From Opitutus sp. (GTDB taxonomy: Bacteria; Verrucomicrobiota; Verrucomicrobiia; Opitutales; Opitutaceae): a stretch of 39,333 nucleotides of DNA. The DNA lies in contig JANYAM010000094.1 of the NCBI GenBank assembly GCA_025361365.1, positions 1-39,333 on the forward strand. The letters run 5' to 3'. The notes beneath the pieces are model-generated. The model saw nothing but the letters and a program-made list of their open reading frames with translations, ran no database searches and was not told where the DNA came from. Of the stretch, positions 1 through 7,561 are shown in pieces (the stretch's first letter is position 1; each line of letters begins with the position of its first letter). The position numbers and the translations under genes are program-made.

Positions 1-110
1 ATTATATCGAGACGTTTTATAACCCGACGAGGCGCCACAGCTCGCTCGGTCAAATCTCCCCTGTGGCCTTCGAAAACCAACAAAAACTAAACGACATCAA
101 AGCCGCCTAA
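1..110 (+). CDS. IS3-family transposase OrfB, C-terminal end (partial)
   Basis: The frame beginning at base 3 reads YIETFYNPTRRHSSLG, then about 20 further residues, and stops at TAA 108-110. The pattern I-E-x-F-Y-N-x-x-R-x-H-S-x-L-G followed by S-P-x-x-F-E is the typical C-terminus of the DDE integrase-core protein (OrfB) of IS3-family elements. Only about 35 residues are inside the window, so the catalytic residues and OrfA lie to the left. The terminal inverted repeat follows directly. Family assignment is secure from the motif. The exact IS subgroup cannot be given. Confidence 0.85.
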   Translation, partial: YIETFYNPTRRHSSLGQISPVAFENQQKLNDIKAA

Positions 111-113
111 ATT

Positions 114-140
114 GGTGTCCATTTTTTCGAGGCAAGCCCA
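114..140 (+). mobile_element. Right terminal inverted repeat of the IS3-family element
   Basis: Three bases after the transposase stop, the sequence begins GGTGTCCATTTTTTCGAGGC and ends with CCCA. IS3-family ends commonly carry GTGTCCA-T-rich-CGGGG-type right repeats that finish in CA. I place the element boundary at the CA of 139-140. The left end and the target duplication are outside the window, so the boundary is inferred. Confidence 0.65.
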
Positions 141-236
141 GGCGGCGCTGCAATCTGATCTGCGAAGTCGGCGCACAATTAATCCGCTTCGTCGCTCCGG
201 GTTTGCCAAGCGGCGGCCGGGGCTTATGACACGGGC

Positions 237-2039
237 ATGATTCGCGTTACATCCCCCCTCCGCGGTGCCGCTGTTGCGGTGCTGCTGGCCGCGACGTCCG
301 TCTTCGCTGCCGATGCCAATCCCACGCAGGAACGCGCCGACCGCTTCCTCGCCCTCACCAACTCGACCTACCAGGCCTTGAGCAAGATCGGCGGCAACGC
401 GCAGTGGGACGCCCTCACCGACGTCTCGCCGCTCCACGACGCCGTGGCCGAGACCGCCGGCCAGGCCTATGCCGCCTTCAACGGCAATCCCGACCTCATC
501 AACGAAGCCAAGGCCCTGCTCCTCCATCGCGCCGAGTTGAACACCGTCACCATCCGCGAACTCGAGCAGCTCCTGCTCAACGCCGCCGAGGGCCCGATGA
601 CCAATCCCAAGCTCGTCACCGACCGCATCGCCGCCGAGGTCGCGCAGGCCTCCACGCTCAACGGCTTCGACTTCAAGCTCGACGGCAAGCCGGCCACGGT
701 GAACGAAATCGACAATCTCCTCCAGTCGAACGACACGCCCTTGGACAAGCGTCTCGCCGTCTGGCTGGCGTCCAAGGAATCCGGCAAAGCGCTCAAGGAC
801 GGCCTGATCAAGCTCCGCAGCCTGCGCAACGGCGTCGCGCAGGAACTCGATTACCACGACTATTTCGCGCTGCAGGTGGCCGGCTACGGCATGACGACCG
901 ACGAGATGGTGAAGCTGAACGACAACTTCATGCGCGACCTGCGCCCGCTCTATCTGCAGCTCCACACTTGGGCAAAATACAAGCTCGCCGAGAAGTTCCA
1001 CCAACCCGTGCCGAATCGCATCCCGGCGCACTGGCTCAACAACCGCTGGGCGCAGGAGTGGGACGGCATGGCCGAGGGCGCCGACCTCACGCCCTTCTTC
1101 AAGGACCGTTCGCCACAGTGGATCGCGCAGAGCGCCGAGAAATTCTACGTCGGCCTCGGCTTCCCCGCGCTGCCGAAATCGTTCTGGGAAAAATCCGACC
1201 TCTACCCGGTGCCCGCCGGCGACAAGCGCAAGAAGAACACCCACGCCTCCGCGTGGCACGTGGACCTCATCAAGGATCTGCGCTCGCTGCAGAGCATCGA
1301 GAACACGCCGTGGTGGTTCATGACGGCGCACCATGAGTTCGGCCACATCTACTATTTCATGGGCTACACCCGCGACGAAGTGCCGATGCTGCTGCGCACC
1401 GGCGCCAACCCGGCCTTCCACGAGGGCTTCGGCGAACTGACCGCCCTCGCGGCCAGCATGGCGCCCTACCTGAAATCGGTCGGCGTGCTGCCCGCCGACT
1501 ACAAGGTGGACCCGACCGCCTTCCTCCTCGCCAACGCCGTCAACTCCGGCGGCGTGCCGTTCATCTTCTGGTCCTCGGGCGTCATGACGCACTGGGAGGC
1601 CGACGTCTACGCGAAGAACCTGCCCGCCGGCGAATGGAACAAGCGCTGGTGGCAGTATGTGCGCGACTTCCAGGGCGTCGAGCCGCCGGCCGAGCGTGGC
1701 GAGGAGTGGTGCGATGCGGCGACGAAGACGCACATCAACGACACGCCCTGCTATTATTACAGCTACGCCATCGCGCAGGTCTTCAAATACCAGTTGAACG
1801 ACTACATCGCCAAAAACATCCTCCACCAGCCGCCGCAGGCCTGCAATTACGCCGGCAACAAGCAGGTCGGCGACTTCCTCCGCAGCATCATGGAAAAGGG
1901 CAAGACCGAGGACTGGCGCAAGGTCCTCAAGGACGCCACCGGCGAAGAGCTGAGCACGCGCGCCATGGTGGAATACTATGCCCCTCTGATGAAGTGGCTG
2001 CAGGAGCAGAACAAGGGCCGCAAGATCGGCTGGGAGTGA
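237..2039 (+). CDS. Peptidase family M2 (angiotensin-converting-enzyme-like dipeptidyl carboxypeptidase), secreted
   Basis: This 600-residue protein has an N-terminal signal peptide (arginine near the start, then AAVAVLLAATSVFAADA), so it is probably periplasmic or outside the cell. The zinc site is H366-E367-F-G-H370. The third ligand is E396 in GANPAFHEGFGE, which matches the HEMGH...GANPGFHE arrangement of ACE. A two-residue insertion separates the two halves compared with ACE. Members remove dipeptides from peptide C-termini; the substrate here is unknown. The length fits a single-domain bacterial M2 enzyme. The start was chosen because it begins the signal peptide; there is no Shine-Dalgarno site. 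The gene begins 96 bases after an IS end and is followed by a REP-like pair, so it appears to be transcribed alone. Confidence 0.93.
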   Translation: MIRVTSPLRGAAVAVLLAATSVFAADANPTQERADRFLALTNSTYQALSKIGGNAQWDALTDVSPLHDAVAETAGQAYAAFNGNPDLINEAKALLLHRAELNTVTIRELEQLLLNAAEGPMTNPKLVTDRIAAEVAQASTLNGFDFKLDGKPATVNEIDNLLQSNDTPLDKRLAVWLASKESGKALKDGLIKLRSLRNGVAQELDYHDYFALQVAGYGMTTDEMVKLNDNFMRDLRPLYLQLHTWAKYKLAEKFHQPVPNRIPAHWLNNRWAQEWDGMAEGADLTPFFKDRSPQWIAQSAEKFYVGLGFPALPKSFWEKSDLYPVPAGDKRKKNTHASAWHVDLIKDLRSLQSIENTPWWFMTAHHEFGHIYYFMGYTRDEVPMLLRTGANPAFHEGFGELTALAASMAPYLKSVGVLPADYKVDPTAFLLANAVNSGGVPFIFWSSGVMTHWEADVYAKNLPAGEWNKRWWQYVRDFQGVEPPAERGEEWCDAATKTHINDTPCYYYSYAIAQVFKYQLNDYIAKNILHQPPQACNYAGNKQVGDFLRSIMEKGKTEDWRKVLKDATGEELSTRAMVEYYAPLMKWLQEQNKGRKIGWE

Positions 2040-2051
2040 GGCCAATTTCTG

Positions 2052-2129
2052 GAATGTGGGAGCGACTTTACGTCGCGACTGACTGACGACCGATAAGGCA
2101 GTCGGGGCCTAAAGCCCCTCCCACACTCG
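2052..2129. repeat. REP-like inverted pair, family B, copy 1
   Basis: The left arm, GTGGGAGCGACTTTACGTCG (2056-2075), contains its own small palindrome (GCGAC...GTCGC). The right arm at 2101-2129 contains GGGGCCTAAAGCCCC and ends CTCCCAC, the complement of the left GTGGGAG. The unit lies 12 bases after the M2 peptidase stop codon. A second copy is at 6275-6330. Confidence 0.8.
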
Positions 2130-2134
2130 AAAGT

Positions 2135-2178
2135 GCCGTCGGCGCGGTTCGTCGGGACGACTCGCCCTACCACCCCAT
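2135..2178. repeat. Possible further REP-like palindrome
   Basis: On the minus strand this reads GGTAGGGCGAGTCGTCCCGA followed by CGAACCGCGCCGAC. The centre, GTCGTCCCGACGAAC, is close to self-complementary. It resembles the repeat style of the neighbouring family B unit, but no second copy occurs in this window, so repeat status is tentative. Bases 2179-2321 after it hold nothing else I can support. Confidence 0.4.
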
Positions 2179-2321
2179 TAGCCCGTCAAATTCAGCGCCG
2201 GCGCAGGTCGGGTCATTTCTAATGCTAGGCCCGGGCCTTAGCTCGCAGGCACCGCAAGAAATGCGCGCTTTTGGCCAAGCCCAGCCTTTACCAATCCGCC
2301 GGCATGAGGCATACTTGGGGC

Positions 2322-4187
2322 ATGGTTAGCCCCAATACCCCCGGGCCCCAGGACGCAGCGCGTTCCTCGGCCGACACCCCTTCCGTTCCCGATGTGGTCA
2401 TCCGACTCGCGGGTAACTCCCAAGACGGCATCCAGGCTGTCGGCGGCTTTCTCGCCCGCCTCGCCGGCCGATCAGACCAGGAGGTCATGACCTACATGAC
2501 CATCCCGTCCACCATCTCGGGCGGCCCGTCGATCTTTCAAGTCCGAATGGGCTCCGGCGAGATTCTCTCGTCCGGCGACCGCGCCGACGTGCTCGTGGCC
2601 TTCTACCAGCACAGCTACGAGAGCCACCGCAGCTCGCTCCGGCCGGGCGGCGTGCTCCTCTACGATAGCGACCACGTCAAACCCGACCCCGACGACAAGA
2701 CCGTCACCGCCGTCGGCGTGCCGATGACCAGCGCCACGGTCGAGGCCGTGGGCGGTTCTTCCAAGGAGAAGGGCAAGAACATCTACGTGCTGGGCCTCAT
2801 CGCGCGGATGTTCGACCTCGACATCCCGAAACTCACTCAGCTCATCAAGGAGCGCTTCGGCGGCAAGAACGAGGACATCGTCCGCAACGCCCTCCTCGCC
2901 TTCGACGCCGGCTATGCCTACCCGGCGGAGAACCTGCGCTATCGCCTGGAAAAAGCCGCCCCCCCCGCGCCCGGTGCGCGCCCGCAGGTCACGACTGACG
3001 GCAACTCCGCCCTCGCCTACGGCCTCCTCGCCGGCGGCGTCCGTTACGGCGCCGCCTACCCGATCACGCCCTGGTCCTCCATCATGGAGACCCTCCGCAC
3101 CGAGCTGCCGAAATACGGTGGCATCTTCGTGCAATGCGAGGACGAGATCGCCGCCATTTCCACCGCGCTGGGTTTCTCCTACGGCGGCAACCTGGCCATC
3201 ACTGGCAGCTCCGGTCCCGGCCTGTCCTTGAAAATGGAAGCCCTCGGCTGGGCCACCATGGCCGAGATGCCCCTGATCGTCGTCAACATCCAGCGCGGCG
3301 GCCCGTCCACCGGCATGCCGACCAATATCGAGCAGAGCGACCTGATGCAGGCCATCTACGGCAGCCACGGCGACGCCCCGCGCGTCGTGCTCGCCCCGCA
3401 GGACGTTGAGGACTGCTTCTACATCGCGATCGAGGCCTGCCGCATCGCCCGCCAGTTCAGCACGCCCGTCATCATCCTCTCCGACCAGGCACTCGCGACC
3501 CGCATCGAGGCCTTTGCCGAGCCCGACCTGCCCAAGCTCATGATCGAGGCCAAGCCCGACCTCAGCCCGCGCGAAGCCACCTTCAAGCCCTACCCGCTCG
3601 ACCAGCTCCAGCGCCACGCGCCTCCCGGCTCCGTGATGGGCTCGGGCAAATACCCGACCGTCACCGGCCTCGAGCACGACGAACTCGGCCACCCGACCGC
3701 CAGCCCCGCGCTGCACATGAAGATGACCGCCAAGCGCCGCGACAAGATCAAGGCCGTGGCGGACAACTACACCGCCCCCGAGGTGTTCGGTGACGAAGCC
3801 GGCGACGCACTGCTCATCGGTTGGGGCTGCACCTACGGGCCGATCCGCGAAGCGGTGGGCCGCCTGCGCGGCGCCGGCGTCAAGGTCGGGCAACTCCAGA
3901 TCCGCCATGTCCACCCGCTCGATCACGGCCTCGAACAGATCTTCGCCCGCTACAAGAAAATCATCGTGGTCGAGATCAATGACGAGGGCCTCTACGGCTA
4001 CGGCCAGCTCGCCACCCTGTTGCGCGCGCGCTACGCCAATCCCGCCATCACCAGCATCACCAAGACCGATGGCCTGACCTACAAGGTCAGCGAGATCTTC
4101 GAGCGCGTCGCCCAGCAACTCGAGCTGGCCGACACGACCTTCGGCATGCGCAAGCAAAGCATCCTCGCGATGCCGGCCCGCGGCTGA
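2322..4187 (+). CDS. korA: 2-oxoacid:ferredoxin oxidoreductase, fused gamma-alpha subunit (2-oxoglutarate type, KorA)
   Basis: With KorB this oxidatively decarboxylates a 2-oxoacid to an acyl-CoA and passes electrons to ferredoxin. The N-terminal part (about residues 24-200, from VVIRLAGNSQDG) is the gamma domain. It is followed by the alpha pyrimidine-binding domain with YPITP at 246-250 and SSGPGLSLKMEALGWA. The fused gamma-alpha form with a separate beta subunit is typical of two-subunit KorAB enzymes. 2-Oxoglutarate is the likely substrate, but pyruvate or branched oxoacids cannot be excluded by reading. In-frame starts are ATG 2304, ATG 2322 and TTG 2271; none has a good ribosome site. 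I use 2322 because the conserved domain starts soon after. korB follows 28 bases downstream. Confidence 0.93.
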   Translation: MVSPNTPGPQDAARSSADTPSVPDVVIRLAGNSQDGIQAVGGFLARLAGRSDQEVMTYMTIPSTISGGPSIFQVRMGSGEILSSGDRADVLVAFYQHSYESHRSSLRPGGVLLYDSDHVKPDPDDKTVTAVGVPMTSATVEAVGGSSKEKGKNIYVLGLIARMFDLDIPKLTQLIKERFGGKNEDIVRNALLAFDAGYAYPAENLRYRLEKAAPPAPGARPQVTTDGNSALAYGLLAGGVRYGAAYPITPWSSIMETLRTELPKYGGIFVQCEDEIAAISTALGFSYGGNLAITGSSGPGLSLKMEALGWATMAEMPLIVVNIQRGGPSTGMPTNIEQSDLMQAIYGSHGDAPRVVLAPQDVEDCFYIAIEACRIARQFSTPVIILSDQALATRIEAFAEPDLPKLMIEAKPDLSPREATFKPYPLDQLQRHAPPGSVMGSGKYPTVTGLEHDELGHPTASPALHMKMTAKRRDKIKAVADNYTAPEVFGDEAGDALLIGWGCTYGPIREAVGRLRGAGVKVGQLQIRHVHPLDHGLEQIFARYKKIIVVEINDEGLYGYGQLATLLRARYANPAITSITKTDGLTYKVSEIFERVAQQLELADTTFGMRKQSILAMPARG

Positions 4188-4215
4188 GCCCCGCAATCCT
4201 CTTACCCCTGATTCC

Positions 4216-5160
4216 ATGTCCACTCCCACCCTCGCCACCCCGCCCCCCGCGCCGGGCGCACCGCTCACCAAGAAGGCCCTCACGGCCGACCACCCGACGT
4301 GGTGTCCGGGCTGCGGTGACTTTGCCGTGCTGGCCTCGTTCTACAAGGTCCTCGAGAAACTCAACTACCCGCAGGAGAAGATCGTCACCTTCGCGGGCAT
4401 CGGCTGCTCCTCGCGCTTCCCGTATTTCGTCAACACCCACGGCGGCCACTACATCCACGGCCGGTCCCTGCCCTTCGCCGCCGGCATCAGCCTCGGCCGC
4501 GACGACCTGCATGTGTTCGTCTTCGGCGGCGACGGGGACGGCTTCTCCATCGGCGGCAACCATCTCGTCCACACCGCCCGCAAGAACCCGCGGATGACCT
4601 ACGTCATCATGGACAACTCGGTCTACGGCCTGACGAAGAAGCAGACCTCGCCCACTTCGCCGATTGGCTTCAAGTCCAAGACCGATCCCTGGGGCGCCTA
4701 CGACCAGCCCATCAACCCGATGCGCACGCTCATCAACAGCGGCGCCACCTTCGTCGCCCGCTCGCACGCCACCCAGGTCAACCACATGGTCGACATGATG
4801 CTCCGCGCGGCCAACCACGACGGCTTCTCCGTCGTCGAGATCCTCTCTGAGTGTGTCGAATTCTTCGAGGGTGCCTTCGACGGCGCCGTGCCCCGCAAGG
4901 GCGGCGCGTGGCAGACGATCGAACTCAAGAAGAACGACGGCTCTCCGGAGGACGCTGCGCGCCACGACCCGACCGACGAGGTCGCGGCCTTCAAGCTCGC
5001 CTCCGAGCCCTGGCCCGGGAAGTTCGGCGTCTTCTACGAGAACAAGGCTCGCCCGACGAAGAACGCCCTCGAGCAGAAGCTCATCGCCAACACCCGCGAG
5101 AAGACCAAGAACGCGTCGGATCTCGAGCTGCTGTCGAAGACCTTCGCGCGGATGCGCTGA
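4216..5160 (+). CDS. korB: 2-oxoacid:ferredoxin oxidoreductase, beta subunit (KorB)
   Basis: This 314-residue subunit binds thiamine diphosphate and one 4Fe-4S cluster. Residues 29-34 (WCPGCG) give C30 and C33, C64 lies in GIGCSS, and C213 lies in SECVEF, the four expected cluster ligands. The thiamine-diphosphate motif is G105-D-G-D-G109 followed by FSIGGNH. The substrate-side stretch VYGLTKKQTSPTS is typical of 2-oxoglutarate and related beta subunits. It forms an operon with korA. No delta (ferredoxin-like) subunit is encoded nearby, so a separate ferredoxin must be the electron acceptor. A terminator candidate follows. Confidence 0.94.
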   Translation: MSTPTLATPPPAPGAPLTKKALTADHPTWCPGCGDFAVLASFYKVLEKLNYPQEKIVTFAGIGCSSRFPYFVNTHGGHYIHGRSLPFAAGISLGRDDLHVFVFGGDGDGFSIGGNHLVHTARKNPRMTYVIMDNSVYGLTKKQTSPTSPIGFKSKTDPWGAYDQPINPMRTLINSGATFVARSHATQVNHMVDMMLRAANHDGFSVVEILSECVEFFEGAFDGAVPRKGGAWQTIELKKNDGSPEDAARHDPTDEVAAFKLASEPWPGKFGVFYENKARPTKNALEQKLIANTREKTKNASDLELLSKTFARMR

Positions 5161-5191
5161 GATCGGGACGCGCGCTTTCTATCGCGGCTTG

Positions 5192-5226
5192 CCAGCCGTA
5201 GGCTTGGCGAGGGCTGGGGCTTTTTA
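5192..5226 (+). terminator. Rho-independent terminator candidate after korB, possibly also a repeat
   Basis: CCAGCC (5192-5197) pairs with GGCTGG (5212-5217), followed by GGCTTTTTATTT. The loop itself holds the complementary bases GCTTGGC. The unit resembles dispersed CCAGCC-type repeats, so it may be both repeat and terminator. Bases 5227-5359 hold nothing else that I can identify. Confidence 0.55.
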
Positions 5227-5359
5227 TTTGGCACCCGATGCCGCAACAACGGCGTTGCTTTCGGGCCGGCCGGGTTATCAGCTGGTCTCAGCCGGAATTG
5301 TCCGGGTCACCTCAAATAACAATCCGTCAGCTCTCCATTTCTCCTTCGGGAGATGGGCC

Positions 5360-5572
5360 ATGGAGAAAAACATCATCCTGTGTCCGCAGTGCGGACAGCA
5401 GCTTGCCCAGCTTTTGGGCGAGATCGGGCAGCGTCGGCGGCTTAAAGCCCTCGGCGGGGCACGGGTGTCGATCGGTGAGAACGCCCTCGGCGAGGAACTG
5501 GGCTGGATTAAGTGCCCCAAGTGCAAGGCGGACAAAACCATCAACCCCGCCACCTGGCTCGGCGATCGCTGA
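5360..5572 (+). CDS. Small zinc-ribbon protein (70 residues), function unknown
   Basis: The reading frame starts at ATG 5360, preceded by GGGAG seven bases upstream, one of the few clear Shine-Dalgarno sites in the window. The protein has two CPxC knuckles, C8/C11 (CPQC) and C52/C55 (CPKC), which should bind one zinc ion. Between them lies a 40-residue basic and polar segment. The order, a CPxCGxxL near the N-terminus and an IKCPKC near the C-terminus, recalls Com-type zinc ribbons of Mu-like phages, but that is only a resemblance. No phage gene is nearby. It is flanked by terminator-like structures on both sides, so it is probably a single-gene transcript. Confidence 0.65.
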   Translation: MEKNIILCPQCGQQLAQLLGEIGQRRRLKALGGARVSIGENALGEELGWIKCPKCKADKTINPATWLGDR

Positions 5573-5583
5573 TTTCTGTTTCC

Positions 5584-5617
5584 CTGTAGGGTCGCCGCTT
5601 GTCGGCGGACCGTCGCG
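5584..5617. repeat. REP-like palindrome (single copy in the window)
   Basis: GTAGGGTCGCCGCTTGTCGG continues into CGGACCGTCGCG. The core GTCGCCGCTTGTCGGCGGAC is an imperfect palindrome with the same GTAGGG start seen in other REP-like units here. It lies 12 bases after the stop codon of the zinc-ribbon gene. Confidence 0.5.
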
Positions 5618-5618
5618 G

Positions 5619-5645
5619 GCTCCGCGCTATCTGCGGGGCTTTTTG
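5619..5645 (+). terminator. Rho-independent terminator
   Basis: GCTCCGC (5619-5625) pairs with GCGGGGC (5633-5639), with one T-G wobble and a seven-base loop, followed by five T residues (5640-5644). It would end the zinc-ribbon transcript before the thymidine kinase gene. Confidence 0.7.
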
Positions 5646-5684
5646 TTGGCCTCATCGGCAGCCGTCCGCTTAGCTCGAAACTGC

Positions 5685-6260
5685 ATGTCGAAGGTCTACT
5701 TCTATTACTCGGCGATGAACGCCGGCAAATCGACCGTTCTGCTCCAGTCGAGCTACAACTACCACGAGCGGGGGATGCGCACCCTCCTCTTCACCCCGGC
5801 GATCGACACCCGCGCCGGCCCCGGCAAGGTCAAGTCCCGCATCGGGCTCGAGGCCGAGGCGCTCGCGCTCCAGGCCGACGAGGATGTCTTCGCCCACGTG
5901 AAGGCCGCCCACGCCGCCCAGCCCGTCGCCTGCGTGCTGGTGGACGAGGCGCAGTTTCTGACGCGCAAGCAGGTCGAGCAGCTGACCGAGATCGCCGACC
6001 AGTTGCGGATCCCCGTGCTCTGCTACGGTCTGCGAACGGACTTTCAGGCCCAGCTGTTTCCCGGCAGCGCCGCGCTGCTGGCGCTGGCCGACAACCTGAT
6101 CGAGTTGAAAACCATCTGTCACTGCGGCCGCAAGGCCACGATGAACCTCCGCGTCGGCCCCGACGGCCGCGGCGTGAAGGAAGGCGCGCAGGTCGAGATC
6201 GGCGGCAACGACCGCTACGTCGCGATGTGCCGACGGCACTACAAGGAAGCGCTGGCCTGA
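5685..6260 (+). CDS. tdk: Thymidine kinase, type II
   Basis: This cytoplasmic enzyme of 191 residues phosphorylates thymidine to dTMP for salvage. The P-loop is S9-A-M-N-A-G-K15-S-T17, the Walker B/active-site motif is D87-E-A-Q-F91, and the structural zinc site is C145, C147, C182 and H185 (CHCGRK...MCRRHY). The length and motif order match the bacterial TK1-like family. The ATG at 5685 puts the conserved [15 protein letters not shown] at the N-terminus; longer in-frame starts upstream run through a terminator and repeat and are not credible. A family B REP pair lies 14 bases after the stop codon. Confidence 0.95.
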   Translation: MSKVYFYYSAMNAGKSTVLLQSSYNYHERGMRTLLFTPAIDTRAGPGKVKSRIGLEAEALALQADEDVFAHVKAAHAAQPVACVLVDEAQFLTRKQVEQLTEIADQLRIPVLCYGLRTDFQAQLFPGSAALLALADNLIELKTICHCGRKATMNLRVGPDGRGVKEGAQVEIGGNDRYVAMCRRHYKEALA

Positions 6261-6274
6261 TGGTGCCATGCCTT

Positions 6275-6330
6275 GAATGTGGGAGCGGGTTTACCCCGCG
6301 ACCAGTCGGGGCATAAAGCCCCTCCCACGC
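6275..6330. repeat. REP-like inverted pair, family B, copy 2
   Basis: The left arm contains TGTGGGAGCGGGTTTACC followed by CCGCGAC. The right arm contains GGGGCATAAAGCCCC and ends CTCCCAC. Same architecture as 2052-2129, but more compact. The left arm is almost the same as published Pseudomonas REP cores of the GTAGGAGCGGGTTTACCCGC type. The spacer between tdk and the lactonase gene consists almost entirely of this element. Confidence 0.85.
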
Positions 6331-6346
6331 AGGAAAATCTACCCCG

Positions 6347-7480
6347 ATGAGACTTCTTACCCTCTTCACCCTCACCCTCACTTTCACTTCCGCCATGTCC
6401 GCCGCCAGCCAGCTCATCTTCCTCGGCACCTACACCAAGGACGGCAGCAAGGGTATCTATACCGTGCGGCTCGACTCCGCCACCGGCGCCCTCAGCGCGC
6501 CGGTCGTCGCCGCCGAGACGCCCAACCCGACTTTCCTCGCGTGGCGGGCCGACCACCGCGTGCTCTACGCCGGTGGCGAGGGCGCGGATGCTGACGGCAA
6601 GGTCACCGGTGGCGCGGCGGCCTTCACCTTCGACCCGGCCACCGGCCAGCTCGCTCCACTCAACACACGCGGCGGCGGTGGTGGCAGCACCACGATGCTC
6701 TCGCCAGACGCCACCGGCAAAATGCTCGTCACCGTCAGCTACGGCGCAGGCTACGTCGCCTCCTTCCCGCTCGGCGCCGACGGGCGGATCGGACCGCGCG
6801 CCTCGCTGATCGCCCACGCCGGCCCGCTCGGGCCGAACCAGATTCGCCAGGACAAGCCGCACCCGCATTCCGTCACGTTCTCCCCCGATAACCGCTTCGC
6901 CTTCGTCGCCGACCTCGGGCTCGACCGGGTGTTCGCCTACCGATTCGACCCCGTCACCGGCACGCTGACGCCCCACGATCCGGCCTCCATCGCCGTCACA
7001 CCCGGCAGCGGGCCGCGCCACACCAAGTTTTCCCGCGACGGCCGCTTCTTCTATATCCTCGGCGAGATTGACGGCTCCGTGACGACCTGCGCCTACGACG
7101 CCGCGCGCGGCACCGGCACGCCGCTCCAGCATATCTCCACCTTGCCCGCCGGTTTCCCGGTCACCGACCCGGACCGCGCCGCCGAGATCCGGATCCATCC
7201 CAACGGCAAGTTCGTCTATGCCTCCAACCGCGGCCACGAGAGCATCGCGGTTTTCTCGGTCAACGCCGACGGCACCCTGAAGCTCGTCGAGATTACGCCG
7301 TGCGGCGGCCAGCATCCGCGCAACTTCGAATTGTCCCCCGACGGCAGCTGGCTCGTTTGCGCCCACATGAACAGCAACAACCTCGTCTCCTTCCAGGTGG
7401 ACGCCGCCACGGGTCGGCTGACGCCCACCGGGAGCGTCGTCACCGTGCCCCAGCCCGTCTGCGTCCTGTTCGCGCCCTGA
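6347..7480 (+). CDS. Lactonase family beta-propeller protein (6-phosphogluconolactonase/YbhE-like), probably exported
   Basis: This 377-residue protein starts with a signal-peptide-like segment (MRLLTLFTLTLTFTSAMSAAS), then FLGTYTKDGSKGIYTVRLDSATG, the first blade signature of the lactonase/Pgl seven-bladed propeller family (PF10282). Repeated F-S-P-D-N/G and D-P-x-T-G-x-L patterns recur along the protein (for example HPHSVTFSPDNRFAFVADLG). E. coli Pgl hydrolyses 6-phosphogluconolactone in the cytoplasm. An exported homologue more likely acts on another sugar lactone, so the exact reaction is uncertain. AGGA sits 12 bases before the ATG, at the edge of the preceding repeat. A GC-rich hairpin follows the stop. 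Confidence 0.85.
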   Translation: MRLLTLFTLTLTFTSAMSAASQLIFLGTYTKDGSKGIYTVRLDSATGALSAPVVAAETPNPTFLAWRADHRVLYAGGEGADADGKVTGGAAAFTFDPATGQLAPLNTRGGGGGSTTMLSPDATGKMLVTVSYGAGYVASFPLGADGRIGPRASLIAHAGPLGPNQIRQDKPHPHSVTFSPDNRFAFVADLGLDRVFAYRFDPVTGTLTPHDPASIAVTPGSGPRHTKFSRDGRFFYILGEIDGSVTTCAYDAARGTGTPLQHISTLPAGFPVTDPDRAAEIRIHPNGKFVYASNRGHESIAVFSVNADGTLKLVEITPCGGQHPRNFELSPDGSWLVCAHMNSNNLVSFQVDAATGRLTPTGSVVTVPQPVCVLFAP

Positions 7481-7486
7481 GCCGGC

Positions 7487-7509
7487 GGCGGCAAAAGACG
7501 CCGCCCTTT
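7487..7509 (+). terminator. Rho-independent terminator candidate after the lactonase gene
   Basis: GGCGGC (7487-7492) pairs with GCCGCC (7500-7505) across the loop AAAAGAC, followed by CTTTT. The stem is GC-only and the T-run is short, so moderate confidence. Confidence 0.55.
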
Positions 7510-7561
7510 TGGCAGAAGATGCGCAGTTTCGGTTCTTTTCCCCGGCACCAAATCGGCGAAA

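Noticed and set aside
87-2045. 652-codon minus-strand frame opposite the M2 peptidase
   Set aside because: Same antisense-shadow composition (V, E, R, A repeats) and it runs through the IS end; the plus-strand peptidase is unambiguous.
2040-2321. tRNA or small RNA gene in the gap before korA
   Set aside because: Stems found there belong to the family B repeat and a second palindrome; no cloverleaf or CCA end is visible.
5238-5684. Thymidine kinase extended N-terminus
   Set aside because: The extension translates repeat and terminator DNA; the conserved N-terminus begins at ATG 5685.
5161-5684. Prophage remnant around the Com-like zinc ribbon
   Set aside because: No integrase, structural or lysis gene nearby; both flanks are housekeeping genes.
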